This document shows, one piece after another, positions 43,768 to 55,313 of a stretch of DNA of 64,000 nucleotides. This DNA is from Thozetella sp. PMI_491 (Eukaryota > Ascomycota > Sordariomycetes > Chaetosphaeriales > Chaetosphaeriaceae): NCBI GenBank assembly GCA_021432635.1, contig MU270107.1, forward strand, positions 124,001 to 188,000, written 5' to 3'. A program made the position numbers and the translations under genes. Under the pieces are notes generated by a model. The model saw only the letters and a program-made list of their open reading frames with translations. It did no database searches and was not told the origin of the DNA. Positions within the stretch are counted from its first letter, which is position 1; every line of letters begins with the position of its first letter.

Positions 43768-45383
43768 GAGCATAGCTATTGCTAGGAACACATCACATGG
43801 CGTCGCATTCCGCAGACTGCTCCTCCCCATTACCCAAGATGCCCATATCTCCACATCCGGCCCCCTTGCCCCCCTCCGCCGCCTCACTTCCCCTGACCCT
43901 GGCCGTTGCTCTAATGCCCGACGGCCATATACCACCGACCCCATGAAGGGTCTGAATGGATGATGCAACGAAAGCTGGGAAATTCTTGAGAACTCATGAG
44001 GTAGATTCTCGAGAGTTGTAGATAGAAGAAAACAAAACACCTTGTCCCCCAATTTATTGGAGAGCAAACGAGACGACGGTCTTGGTCTGTAGATGTAGTA
44101 TATGTCGCGCTCTTTGGCGGGGCCATTCTTGGGCTTCGAATCTAGCACATGCTTAATCGTCCGCCGTATTACCCAGTAGTTGTTCAAACCGATGCCAAAG
44201 TCGATACATAACAGCCACCAAGGGACCAATATTGCCCGGTCCTGCGCCGAGCTCCCTTCAGCCCAAAGCCCGAGAGAGCCTGCCCAAGGCTTGCTGGCCA
44301 TCGGTGCTGGATATGCTGTGCGTTCTAACCAGTGCGTTAGGCTTCTATTTGCACTGTATCATTGGGGTTGAAGTAGCAACTTAAGCTACAACTCCAGTGG
44401 CGGCCCGTACAGTATTCAAAATACTGTAGAAACCGTGCACGGACCAAGCTCTTTACGACGCCGCTCTAAACTTTGCGACCGCTGATCGTGTCGCGTCTGC
44501 GGACTTGGTTTAGCCACGACATCGTGATCTGGAAGTCAGCCACCACCTCTCAGCATTGCGGTACGTCTAACCCTTCATCGCGGCTTGTGCCTGCCCGGAA
44601 CCTCCAATTGAGGTGTAGCGGGTGCCTACACTGTCCTTCCCACTGGTTGCAAAACGCGAAGCTAACGAGCGCAAAGAGTCGTCCTCCCAGCCTCCGCCCT
44701 CCCCCCTCCCATTCGAAGAACCCACGCCTCACCCCTCTTCCTACCTGGCCCCTCTCTCGCTTGTCTAGAGTGCCAGAGGACCACGAGACGTCTGTTTGTG
44801 CAGAGAAGGCCGGACTGCTGTCGCGTACGTCGCTACCCGCACCGCTCCTCTGCCCTGAGAGAGGCTGACAAGGGCGCACAGGGACGTTGCGCAACATAAA
44901 GACCGAATCCTTGTCTCCTCGCCATCTCTGCCGCCTGCCAACCAGCCAACTCGACCGTGCTTGTGCTTGCCGAGGCCTGAATAGAGGAAGAACAGCGCGT
45001 ATACACAGGCGTTCTGTTCGTTTGGAAGATAGCGACCACCGCCTGAGCAGACCGGCATCTGGTCACGGAGCGATATTTGTTGCCCCGTGTCTTTCTAGTC
45101 AAGGTGCAGAGTTAGCTGTCAAAAGAGGTTCAAGATGATTGTCGAGGTACGGGGATCGAATTCCTACCCTCTACCGCCTTGTCAATACCCACCCTGCCTT
45201 CTTTGCTTCTCTTCCCTCCAGTACCTTCTCCGACTTGTTCGTCCTTCCCCTAAGAAGCAAGCTGAAGCGCTTCAACTGCCCAACCACATTTTGCAGTCCA
45301 TATCGCCCACCGCCAGAACATCCCAAGCCACGAAGCCATAACCACGTCCCCCGCATCCCATCAAGATAGTGACGAAGCAGACA
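43768..45383. other. Spacer between YRB1 and the YEATS gene
   Basis: Contains two adjacent inverted repeats at about 44371-44428 and the YEATS gene leader. A possible upstream leader exon with its own ATG lies at 45135-45146. A 220-codon minus frame (43639-44301) is partly antisense to YRB1 and shows no domain. Confidence 0.45.
44373..44428. repeat. Pair of short perfect inverted repeats
   Basis: GTAGC-AACTTAA-GCTAC followed about 20 bp on by TACAGTATT-CAA-AATACTGTA (9-bp perfect stems, 3-base loop). Located between YRB1 and the YEATS gene; could be transcript hairpins or dyad protein sites. Confidence 0.65.
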
Positions 45384-46353
45384 ATGGCTAACAAGTCCAT
45401 CCAGCGCAAAGTCAAGGTGGTGACGGAGCAGCACACCATGTATGTCCTGGTCGCCTGGCGCTTCAGGCGCGAGTCACATTACACTCGTGCTCCCCACCCC
45501 GTCCTGAACAGCTCCCGAGCTAATCACATTCTCACTATAGCGACAAGCCTGCCCTCCAAGAAGGCTTCCCGATGCGTGAGTGGACAGTGGAGCTCTACAT
45601 CCTGGACCAAGATGGCAAGGAGCACCAGGCCAAGTGCTTCACCAAGGTTACCTACAACCTCCACCCATCCTTCGAGGACCCAGTTCAGAGTATGTACCCT
45701 CCAGCTATCGCGACCATGGGCCTTTTGCTATTGTCGAGGACATAATGTTGACTCTACCCGCGCTAGCTTTCTCTGAGCCCCCCTTCAAGTGTACCAACGA
45801 AGGATGGGGTGAGTTCGAGATGAGCATCGACATGTACACCACTGAGAAGGGAGGCAAGACGACCATTATGCATGATCTCAACTTTGCCCAGTCGACGTAT
45901 GAAAACATCCACCCCGTCTCGTTCAAGAACCCCTCCCAGGCGCTGCAGCAGATCCTGCGCGAGACCGGTCCTCTTCCATCGGATGAGGAGCGCAAGAAGA
46001 AGACGGACGGCGGCAAGAAGAAGGCCAAGTTCGACGTGGAGAAGATGGCGGAAGGTCTCGTCAAGCTGAACGAGGAGGACCTCTTGCAGGTCATCCAGCT
46101 CATCCATGACCACAAGGATGATTCCACCTACATCCAAAACAATATCGATGGTGGGTGAGAACGCCCCAGTATCTCAAGCTGGGAGGCTAACCATGATAAA
46201 CAGCCGGAGAGTTCTCCGTGGACCTGTACACTATGCCAGAGCCCCTGATGAAGATGCTTTGGGACCTGCTGGTAAGTCTGGAGGGACCCCGGCCCGCACC
46301 CTGAGTAGCGCTGACAAGGACCCTAGGTCCGAGCTGGCGTGGTTTCTAACTAG
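45384..46353 (+). CDS. TAF14: YEATS-domain protein, Taf14-like
   Basis: CDS join(45384..45439,45541..45689,45767..46150,46204..46271,46327..46353), 227 aa. Taf14-type YEATS proteins read acyl-lysine on histone H3 and are shared by TFIID, TFIIF, INO80 and other complexes. The YEATS domain spans about 5-130: VKVVTEQHTIDKPALQEGFP, MREWTVELYILDQDGKEH, KVTYNLHPSFEDPVQTFSEP, then FKCTNEGWGEFEMSIDMY. The C-terminal third forms the ET-like helical domain of Taf14 (MAEGLVKLNEEDLLQVIQLI, then GEFSVDLYTMPEPLMKMLWD) rather than the Yaf9 coiled coil. Five exons, all in phase; the last encodes VRAGVVSN. Start: the ATG at 45384 has a good context. An alternative 12-nt exon (ATG ATT GTC GAG, 45135-45146, followed by GTACGG) could splice to 45381 in frame, adding five residues. 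Confidence 0.9.
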
Positions 46354-48945
46354 AGCTGCGTGCCTCTTCCGTCTATCTTTGCATGCTGCGGCGCTCGGCG
46401 TTCCCCGGAGTGGAAGAGACAAAAAGGCATGGGTGGTTCCTCCACGACCTCACCGATGCTTTTGGGAGGTCCTATTTTGCGAGCCGGCGCATCTCCCATC
46501 TCCCATCTCCCTCACCTACTCTTGTGCGGACCTTTGGTCTGCCTACTCAGCGCTGCTTTGGACAACACCGCCGCAGCCGCGGCTGCGGCGGGTGATCCTG
46601 TGCTGACGCACTGGCTTCCCTCCGGATGGCGTCTCTCTGGTCTTCGTTTCTGGTCCTCGCTTGCTTTCCGAGTCTCGTTTGGGCTGTATTGCATGGCCGC
46701 TCCGGGGGTGACGATACCCAGGAATGGATTTTTTTTGGGGGACTTTAGGTGCCATGGACAGGGGCTCAAGGATTCTATGGCATCGGTTCTACGCGCCGTG
46801 CTCTCCTCGCACGGCGTACGCATAGGATTTGGGGCACATGCCCAACCGCCCTCGTTTAGTCGATAGGTTGGTAGACTGAATACCAGGTACAAAATCATTA
46901 GGTTGGACGAGACTGAGACCACAGATGCGCGCCAGCTGCGGATCATACCCATGCCAGGTTGTGCCTGCTTTAGCTAGCCGCCATGACTGTCTCATAGCGT
47001 CAAAGGACAGGCACGCGCAAACGCAAACACGAACGACCTATTTTGAAAGCCACTCGGTGAGCATTGTATGTAATACCGAGACCTCGATGCGGAGCGCAAA
47101 GTCAAATGGAACCAGCAAAAGAAAGAAAAAGAGAGCGTCGAAGCGGTTTGGGTTTCGCGACTCGAGGCTTAGCAGCTCGCGCTGTCTCCAGCATCTGATT
47201 TGTAGCTGACCCGAGGCATTCACAGGTAGTTGCAGCCTCGTGGACGCCGTCGACTTACACGGGGACATTTGCCCCTTCCGGAAATACCGAGGTGATCGAT
47301 CTCCAGGGGTTCCTGGGGGGTGGCAAGAGTGGATAGATGGGCCCCATGCACCATCCCGCCGCCAGAGGGAACCCGCCGGGGAATGGCTTGCTAGGGTAGA
47401 CGGGCGAGTGAGTCGTAGCAATTGAATCAATGACATCAGACGGGTCACTTGGGCTGACTGTCTCGAAACTCACCGCCTGTCTTTGGGCCTTGAGTTCCTG
47501 GCCCTCAAGGCGGGTGAGACCCAAGAAAGGCAGCGCGAGATCGGCCTTGTGACCAAGCTCCAGGGGCACGGTGTCGGGAGGCTCATGGTCAAGTGACCTC
47601 CAGGGACGCGGCAGCGCGCCGCCTGCTAAGCCCAAGCGCAGGCCTGCGATTCGTCGGAGTACCGTGCTCCTGCTACACAATCCTGGAACCCCCGATCGAG
47701 CACCTGACGGCCGCATCGTGCGGAGGATCCGTAGATCTCGGCGTCCGGAGGGAGGGAGAGAGGAAGGGGAAGGAGGGAGAGGAGAGGGAATCAAGTTGAC
47801 TAAGGCACCGGGCCGGGAGAGGCAAACTCAGAGCGTGTGGAGCGGACAGACTTTCGTGTGTCGAGCTCGCCAGCCTGTGATCTCCCTGGATTTGTCTGTG
47901 AGAGGTGGTAACACAGCAGATCGGTAAGGCTATGCGGCAGACAAAGCAGCTGCGTGGTCTCTTATCATCGCACCGAGATCCCGAAGTCGCAAAGACGCGC
48001 CTTCTCATTGCCTGCATTTTCATTGCCCGCCGTCCGCGCAAACTACCGCTGCGTCCAGCCCGCCTGCTTGCGAGCGAGAGAGCCCGAAGGGCAAGAGAGA
48101 GCGAGCGAGGCGAAGCGGCAATTGGTCATCACCACCCCGGAATCTTTTTTTTTTTTCGGGTCATCGGGGTTCTGGTTATCGTGGCTGGTTGCAACCCGTG
48201 GGCGCTGGACGGGCAGGACGAGCAATTCAATCATACCTCTTGCCTCGACTGGTTAGCGGCCTTGTGCCCTAGGGCACTTGCACTTGCATCTCTTTCTTTT
48301 TTTTCTTTTGCATCTTGGCCGTCGAGCCTGCCTGCCTGCTGCCCACTCTGGTGCGGCACACCTCAACAAAACCTTTCTTTTTTTTTGGGTCGAACAAGGC
48401 AGGCATCGCTGCCTGAAGCACCAGCGCCACTGCAGCTGCTGTCCTCTCGCCAGCCGTGTTCGAAATCTCGAAATTCCCAGATCACTTATCCATCCGCACC
48501 CCGACAAGGCCGACCCTCCTTGTTCGCCTCGGGCCCCTCCCCCCTCCCTACCTAGGGACGTATCACATTCAGATCGGTGCTGATAGGCTCGCATCGCCCT
48601 GGAGCTTGCCCCATTTGCGCCGTTGTGCGGGCCGTTGGTTTTTCGAGTCCTTTCGCAACCCCGCAGCGGCCAGCTTGGCCAGCTTCCAGTGCGGGCACCG
48701 AGGGGCCTTTATTGCCCACCCCCCCGCCGCCTCGAGTGGAGGGGAACGTTTTCCTGGCCCGGTCCATCTTGACCCTACAACCATCGCAAACCGCTTCAAA
48801 CCGACCGAGAGCTCGGCTCATCCACACCCACCGCCGCGTTCGAGACCTCTCATCGCACGGCGCTCAGCGTCGCATTGATTCATATTGTCAGATCGGATCT
48901 TGAATAAAAAGGGCAGGCCTTACCGGCCCCCACCCCCTTCCCGCC
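46354..48945. other. 2.6 kb spacer upstream of the Zn2Cys6 regulator
   Basis: 3' flank of the YEATS gene and a long promoter/leader of the regulator gene with several T-tracts (about 48146-48157, 48299-48307, 48380-48388) and C-rich blocks near 48540 and 48720. Numerous short frames without domain support. No gene recognised. Confidence 0.5.
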
Positions 48946-51900
48946 ATGGCCCCATTTGGCGCCGCTGCGCAGAATGTGCTGTCGCCCATCTCGCCCGTCA
49001 CGCCCTCGCACCACATCACCACCTCCACCACTAGCGGCCTCGCTCCCTTAGCCCAGAACCACCCGCTCGCCGCCGCTACCCCGAGCACTGTATCCGATGG
49101 GACCTCGCACGGCAACGCTGCCGCTGCCGCCCTGCACAAGCGCGTCTACCAGGCCTGCATCCCATGCCGCCGACGCAAGGTGCGCTGCGACCTCGGCTCC
49201 GTCGACCATCCCCACGACCCCCCCTGCGTGCGCTGCCGTCGCGAGAGCAAGGAGTGCTTCTTTAGTGCCACGCGGAGGAAGCGCAAGGTCGATGACCCCG
49301 AGGACGAGCTCGAGCAAGATGAATACATCATCCGCAACGGGCGCAAGCAGCTCCGGGCGAGCGAGGCTGCCTTTGACCGTCGCCTCTACAGCGACGTGCC
49401 CCTCACCCCAGGCGGCACCCATGGGCGCTCGCGACCGCTGAGGAGGCCCGGCACCGAAGAGCCCACTGAAGACTACGATCGCGCGAGCACCGGCAGGGAT
49501 CTCGACGAGGACGAGCCGAACACGCAGCTCGAGAATCTCGAGGCCCAGTCCGTCATGCGCACAGGCATGTACGGCCCTCACGATGCGCTTGACCTACTGT
49601 ACAAGGCAGCTACAAATAAGTTGGTGACCCTTGTATAACCCCCGGCGGTGCTGGTCCCCCACGATACTGACCATTGTAGACACGATGAAGAGCTCCACCA
49701 GGCGACGCCGAGCAGCATGTCAACGACCCAGGGGCCCGTCCGCCCAGACGCTCTACGAAAGTCCTCGCACCACCGCGAGGCCAGCATTCACCCCAGGCAG
49801 ATATCCCGTCAGGACAATGCCGTGGACCCGGCTATTGATCCCGCCCTCACTAAGCGAGATCCAGCGGACGACCTCGGGTACGGTGAAGCTCTCAAGGCTT
49901 GGGCTAGATTCCGTTTCGTGAGAGCTGGGTGGTTTACCGCTCAGGAGGCCATCGACTACATCGACTAGTAAGGGCTTGCCCTCCTCCTTGTCCCTCCTCC
50001 TCTGGTCACTGTTGTTAACGAGGTGCCTAGCTACTACGAATATCTGTCGCCCCTGACGCCAATTTCCCCGCCGACGTTCCGCAACCCAGCTTCTCACGTC
50101 ACCTTGCTCACCGAAGAACCCATCCTTGCGGTGACCCTGCTGACAATAGCCACGCGATACCGTCGCCTGCAAGGCACTGGTGCGCACTGTCGGTCACACG
50201 CCATCCACGAGCAGATGTGGCAGTATCTCCGAAGCATGATTGAGCGTGTCATCTGGGGCCAGGAGGCGTTCGGCGGTGGCTTCTGTGGCTCGGGAGCCGA
50301 CACTGGCTGGGGCTCGAGCAACAACAACCTCGCGGATGAGAACTGGTCCTCTAGTACTGCTCCTTGGAGAGGTCTGCGGAAGGGCAGCCTCCGCACGCTC
50401 GGGACCATCGAGTCTCTACTCCTGCTGACCGAGTGGCACCCTCGATCGCTTCACTTCCCCCCCAACGACGCCACAGATGAGCTCATGCTACCTCCGCCCG
50501 CGACAGTGCCGCAGAATGCCGGCGAAGAGAACGGCGCTGGGCACGGAACTGGGGGGCGCGGCCGGCGAATCGAAGGCTGGCTGGAGCCTGCTTGGCGGAG
50601 CGACCGCATGTCCTGGATGCTGCTGAGTACTGGCATGGGATTGGCGTACGAACTAGGTGTCTTCGACGACATTGATGACCTGCTTGCCACGGGCAACATT
50701 ACCCGCCCGGAGTACGAGGAGGAGGATTATCGAATCCGAGCCTCTCGCATCAAGAGGCTCATCATCATCTACATCAGCCAGCTGGCTGGCCGCCTCGGCT
50801 GGACCAACATGATCCCAGAGAGTCTCCGGAGGTCGGACCACCAGAAGAAGAAGCGACCGGTTTCGGTGGAAGGCGCCACCCCGGGCACGAACCAGTCGTC
50901 CCTCTCCAATACCTTCAATTACATACCCGACCTAGAGCTAGACGATCAGATCATATACTGCTGGGCCGGCATCAGCAATGCGATGCAGTATGGAAACGAG
51001 AAGCTGTTCCGGTCTAGACAGCACACGACAGACATAATACAGAGCGGCAAGTACATCAATCTGCTCAAGGAGTTCCAGCCAATCCTCAACGACTGGTGGC
51101 AGCACTTTGACCGTTTCAGGCTGCCTCCCTTTATCCGACATATTCTCACGATCGAGTATGAGTACGTCAGGATCTACGTGTTCTCTCTTGCACTCCAAGC
51201 CGTGGTCGAGAGGTGCACGCTCAATGCCAGCGGGGGCGGGGGCAACGCCTCTGGGGGTAGCGTCTCGGGCCAGTCTGGCCCGCAGCTGTCGCCTCAGACG
51301 CAGAACTACTACGGCAAGCTCCCGCTGGGCCAGCTCGGCGGCTTCGGCACTGAGGATCAAGAATACGTCAAGTCGGTGGTTACCGGCAGCCGCAACCTCC
51401 TGAAGACGGTGGTGAATGGCCTCCGACCGGGTGACTACCTAAAGCACGTGCCGGTCCGGACGTATTTCCGCATCATCAGCGGAGCCATGTTCTTACTGAA
51501 GACCTTCGCCGTTGGTGCGCCCAAGAACGAGATCGAGGCCAGCATCCAGCTAATGGACCAGACGGTCGATGCTCTCCGTAACTGCATTGTGGATGACGTC
51601 CACTTGGGCATCCGCTTCGCCGACATGCTCGAGCAGCTCACCGGCCGTCTTCGCAACCGCTTCATCCACGCCCCGCCGCCTCCTGCCCCAACAAGCGACG
51701 CACGAAGCCCAGGCGGCACCCATCTCGACACGACAAATGGTACTGCTGCGAATGGCGGCCCGACCGGAACAGATTGGGCGAAGCGAGAGGGCATTGTCGG
51801 TCCCGGTAAGTGGCAGCTCTTCAGGTATCTGGCTCTAAGTAGAAGATCCAAGTGGCGCTAACATTACGGCTTTCTAGAACGCACCACTACACCGGCCAAC

Positions 51901-52308
51901 ATATCGGCCACCCCTTGGGATCTCAATACGGGTACCTTCCCGTTCCCGACCGGCTCTGCCTCAATGTTCGGTCCCTCGACTCCGGCTGCTCATCATCACT
52001 TGCCAGAGAACACCAACAACACCGCTCCCGCCCCGGGAAGCGGTGGCAGTGGTGCTGGCCCTAGCGGTGCCGGCGGCAACAACTCCTCAAACATGAACTT
52101 CGATGGGGCTAACTACGACAACTCGGACTGGAATAACCCAGGAAATGAGATGTGGTACTTGCCGCCTGGGCCCGCTCTCTTCCAGAACATCGAGAACTCT
52201 GCCGTTGCCATGACGGCCGAGGGTGTCAACGTCGGCGGCCTCGATCTACTCGAGTACATGGTCATGGACCCTACCGAATTTGGGAACATAGACGGGTACC
52301 AAGCTTGA
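48946..52308 (+). CDS. Zn(II)2Cys6 transcription factor with fungal-specific regulatory domain
   Basis: CDS join(48946..49619,49680..49967,50031..51805,51878..52308), 1,055 aa. The binuclear zinc cluster is at residues 71-104 with C-x2-C-x6-C-x12-C-x2-C-x6-C spacing ([25 protein letters not shown]), followed by a basic linker ATRRKRK. The middle region (about 310-880) is the fungal transcription factor homology region: [51 protein letters not shown], then [20 protein letters not shown]. The C-terminus is Asn/Gly/Ser-rich with an acidic, aromatic end ([17 protein letters not shown]) suited to activation. Introns of 60-72 bp are all in phase. I associate this zinc-cluster sequence with regulators loosely labelled ARO80- or War1-like, but target genes cannot be read from here. 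No metabolic cluster adjoins it. Confidence 0.9.
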
Positions 52309-53333
52309 AGTGCTGAGGGAACGCCGTTGACTTAGAGGCTTGATTCTCCTTCCATGAGACCCCGGAGAACCGAAGACTACCAAAGGACTTTGACGGCAGT
52401 TCTCATGACCACCATTTCCACCTATTTCCGCCAGCCTTTTTTTTCCTACTTCATTTCGTCACGATATACACCCGGCAGGGTGGTAGAGACCTTTTAAGAC
52501 TGACTGAGAACGGCAAGACGTAAGAGCGCTCGCTGCGCTTGTCTCCGAACCTTAATGATTGCTATTTAGTTGCTTCTTTCGCAGCTGGGGCAGGGCGTCG
52601 GGAACTAGTCGAATTTTTTGGGTGGGAGGAAAAGTTGCTTCAAATTTGTTTTGATCGGTGGAACCTGGTTCAACAGCCACAGGCTTCCTTCGACGAGTGC
52701 AGACACAAAAGGGTCTAGTTAAGGAAGGCGGAAGTGAGGCCCTTGAAGGGCCAAGGAACATAGCTGATCGTGGGAGGGACGGATACTATACCTACTACAT
52801 ACGTATGCACATATATATATATATACCTGTCCAGTTGGCCAAAGTCCTCCCAAGTGGTGCGTTGACACTATCTGATCTATGGCCGTACCTTGCAACCAGC
52901 TTCAGCAGTTCCTCGAGTTCGGAGATTCAAGCCGTGAGCATCTAGAGCAAATGCAGTGGAGGGATAGCGGAGCTGGTAGGCAGTAGGAGCGGAAACTGTT
53001 AGGTCAGGCGCGAGTCACGGAGAAGGTGTACCGGCAGTTGGGTCATACGACCATAATAATTTAACACAGACTAGACTGCAAGTAATAGCTAATCGCTGGG
53101 CGAAGACGCCTGGGTATCTGACACGAAAGGGTATTTCACACACAAAGACGAACAGCTCATAGCCGACAGCAAGGGGGAGTGGAGGGATTGATCCCAGGAA
53201 AAAGGGAAGAACAGTTCCCCAGAAATAAAAAAAGAAAGAAGGGGAGGAGGAGACAGAGGCTTGATCGAGGGGGGCGTCGCTCTGCGAACGATGCCCGGGA
53301 CAATCAGTGGTAGTTTGATCCTAGCCAGCCAAC
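52309..53333. other. Spacer between convergent Zn2Cys6 gene and DUF4211 gene
   Basis: 3' flanks of both genes. Contains an (AT)n stretch at 52811-52825. No supported frame. Confidence 0.55.
52811..52825. repeat. (AT)7 dinucleotide repeat
   Basis: Fifteen bases of alternating AT in the convergent spacer. Confidence 0.85.
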
Positions 53334-55313
53334 CTATGGGTGCCCAATCAAGCCAGACCTCCTCCTGTTTCTGCTGCGGCCCTCCTCCACGGCGGCACGG
53401 GACTTGGACGCCTCGAAATCGGCCCACAGGCGGCTCAAGAAGCCGGCCTGGTCCCAGTCGTTGATGGTGTTGATGACGGCCACCTCGCGGACCGTGGCGC
53501 TCTTGGTTCTGAAGTCGGCGGCGCTGCGGCCGTCGTGCTTGAGGCGATCCTCCACAGCTATGAACAGGGCACGCTTCCAGTGCAGCAGCATGTGCGTCAT
53601 CTCGGCGTTGGCGTGGCAGTCGGATCCGAGATACCACTGGCGGGTCTCGGGCTCGACCTTGCGGCCCTCCTCGTCGTACTGCTGGCTGCCGTCTCCATCC
53701 TGGTCCTCGCCGTCGTCGACGTCGCCGGGCTGCTCGACCTCCTCCAGGAAGCGATCAATCCGGTGCCGCGCGGTGCTCTGATTGTAGGGCCGGCCTTGGA
53801 AGCTGACCATGAACTTGACCGGGTGGTTGGTCCGGTTGCAGCCGGTACAGTGGTCGATGCCATTCGCGATCGCCGTGACGGCGTCTATCTCAAAGGACTC
53901 CATCTTGGGCCGGGCGCGCAGCGTCTTGACGAAGTCCGCCTTCCAGCTCGTCGAAATGTACGTGGAGTGGGCAAGGCCCTCGAGGAGCTGGTTGACCTTG
54001 TCCCATGCCATGAGGTATTTCGCATCCTTCCGCGTCTCTTCTGCGCGCGGATTGAGCAGGAAAGAGACGAGCCACTCCACGCAGATGTAAAATTGCTCAT
54101 CTGGAGGCCTGTGAGCGTCCGCACTGTGCGAGAACGGCATATCGGCGAGGCGAGGCCCTGTGTACTGAGGGGCCTCGTCGTCTTGGTCATCTGGGTTGTC
54201 TTCATCGCTGTTGTCCTCGGCGATGTCGTCATCTTCGTTGTTTTCGCCAGCTCCGCCCTGTGAAGGGCCGTCGTCGGCGTTCTCCTCAGACGACTCTTCG
54301 TCGTCAAACTTGTCGAGAGACTGGTATTGGGGATCCGGGTCGTAGAGCGCGCGTGCTTCCTCTTCGTCGCTCTCGTCTTCACTGTCCACGACCTCTTCCT
54401 CATTGTCCAGTGCTCGGCGGCCGCTCTTCTTGTTCTTGCGGCGGTGGCTCAGGATGTCCTTGGCGCGCTGGTTCTTGGACTGCTTCTTCGGACGAAGACG
54501 AAGGGGGGAAGATCCTGCCTCGGGGGTAAGCTCGGGAGCCGGGGCAGGAGACAAGGAGCTGGTGGCCCGCTCTTGATTCGGTCGGAGGAGTCTCCGACGC
54601 TTTGCGGATGTGAGGCGGCCGCTGACGCCAGGAGCACTAGGACTTCCCGTGTCTTCCTCGTCTAGGTCATTATCGCTGTCGTCATCGCTGTCGAGCACGA
54701 TGGTGCGACGACTACGGCTAGAGGGCAGATCGTCTTCATCTGATGTCTTATGGACTCGCTTGCCGAGTCTACGCTGCGATGCCGCGCGTGTTCTGGGTCC
54801 AGGAGTGATGGCATCGTCCTCTTCGTCGTCTTCATCCTCGATTTCCTGACGCGAGGTACGCGGCGCGGCTTCAGTCGACGATTTGTCTTTGGCAGCTCGA
54901 CGGCTCTTGAATGAAGCAGTTGGCAGGACATCCTCTTCTTCGTCTTCATCGTCAGAGGAAATAACCACTAGTGCTTTGTTCTTTCCATTCTTAGATGGGC
55001 CGTCATTGAGGCCATCATTGTCGTTAGAGCCGGTGTCTTTAGCTCCATTCTTGCCTGGGGTGCCTATCCTGGCTGCCCGGGACGGCCGAGACGGGCCATC
55101 TTCTTCCTCATCAATAGAAGGGGCATTATCGACAGCCAGGCTGCCGGGGCCATCCGAGATGGGATGGCGAGACATGATGCGCGAGCTGGTGCGCGGGGCT
55201 AGAGGGCTGGAGAGAGTGCGGCGACGGGCCGGCTGGGGCTGGCGGACCTGCGGGGGAGCGACCCGTGGCCGGCCGAGGGTCGACTCGATGGTCTGCTGGC
55301 GGGGTCGAGCCAT
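53334..55313 (-). CDS. DUF4211-domain acidic protein (CCDC82-like)
   Basis: An intronless 659-aa frame. The N-terminal start MARPRQQTIESTLGRPR is typical of the fungal family; the frame is open 38 codons further upstream but has no earlier ATG. Residues 80-395 are low-complexity Asp/Glu/Ser tracts alternating with basic RRxRR/KKxK stretches, suggesting a nuclear protein. The C-terminal 260 residues hold the DUF4211 region: HRPPDEQFYICVEWLVSFLL, a zinc-knuckle-like HCTGCNRTNHPVKFMVSFQG (about 488-507), RQWYLGSDCHANAEMTHML, LHWKRALFIAVEDRLKHDG. The same domain ends vertebrate CCDC82. Biochemical function is unknown; a chromatin or nucleic-acid role is only a guess from composition and the Cys pair. 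Confidence 0.82.
   Translation of the reverse strand: MARPRQQTIESTLGRPRVAPPQVRQPQPARRRTLSSPLAPRTSSRIMSRHPISDGPGSLAVDNAPSIDEEEDGPSRPSRAARIGTPGKNGAKDTGSNDNDGLNDGPSKNGKNKALVVISSDDEDEEEDVLPTASFKSRRAAKDKSSTEAAPRTSRQEIEDEDDEEDDAITPGPRTRAASQRRLGKRVHKTSDEDDLPSSRSRRTIVLDSDDDSDNDLDEEDTGSPSAPGVSGRLTSAKRRRLLRPNQERATSSLSPAPAPELTPEAGSSPLRLRPKKQSKNQRAKDILSHRRKNKKSGRRALDNEEEVVDSEDESDEEEARALYDPDPQYQSLDKFDDEESSEENADDGPSQGGAGENNEDDDIAEDNSDEDNPDDQDDEAPQYTGPRLADMPFSHSADAHRPPDEQFYICVEWLVSFLLNPRAEETRKDAKYLMAWDKVNQLLEGLAHSTYISTSWKADFVKTLRARPKMESFEIDAVTAIANGIDHCTGCNRTNHPVKFMVSFQGRPYNQSTARHRIDRFLEEVEQPGDVDDGEDQDGDGSQQYDEEGRKVEPETRQWYLGSDCHANAEMTHMLLHWKRALFIAVEDRLKHDGRSAADFRTKSATVREVAVINTINDWDQAGFLSRLWADFEASKSRAAVEEGRSRNRRRSGLIGHP

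Noticed and set aside
43639-44301. 220-codon minus-strand frame beginning with a Trp/Tyr-rich segment
   Set aside because: Its second half is antisense to YRB1 exon 5 and the Leu-rich run is a shadow of the Lys/Glu/Ala tail; the first half is not recognisable.
45147-45165. GATCGAATTCC resembling a tRNA B box
   Set aside because: No T-stem or acceptor-stem pairing and no A box upstream.
49048-49581. 177-codon minus-strand frame over the zinc-cluster exon
   Set aside because: Antisense shadow of a GC-rich coding exon.
53042-53055. CATACGACCATA, identical to the start of fungal 5S rRNA
   Set aside because: The match ends after about 12 bases; no internal control region or 3' pairing partner follows.
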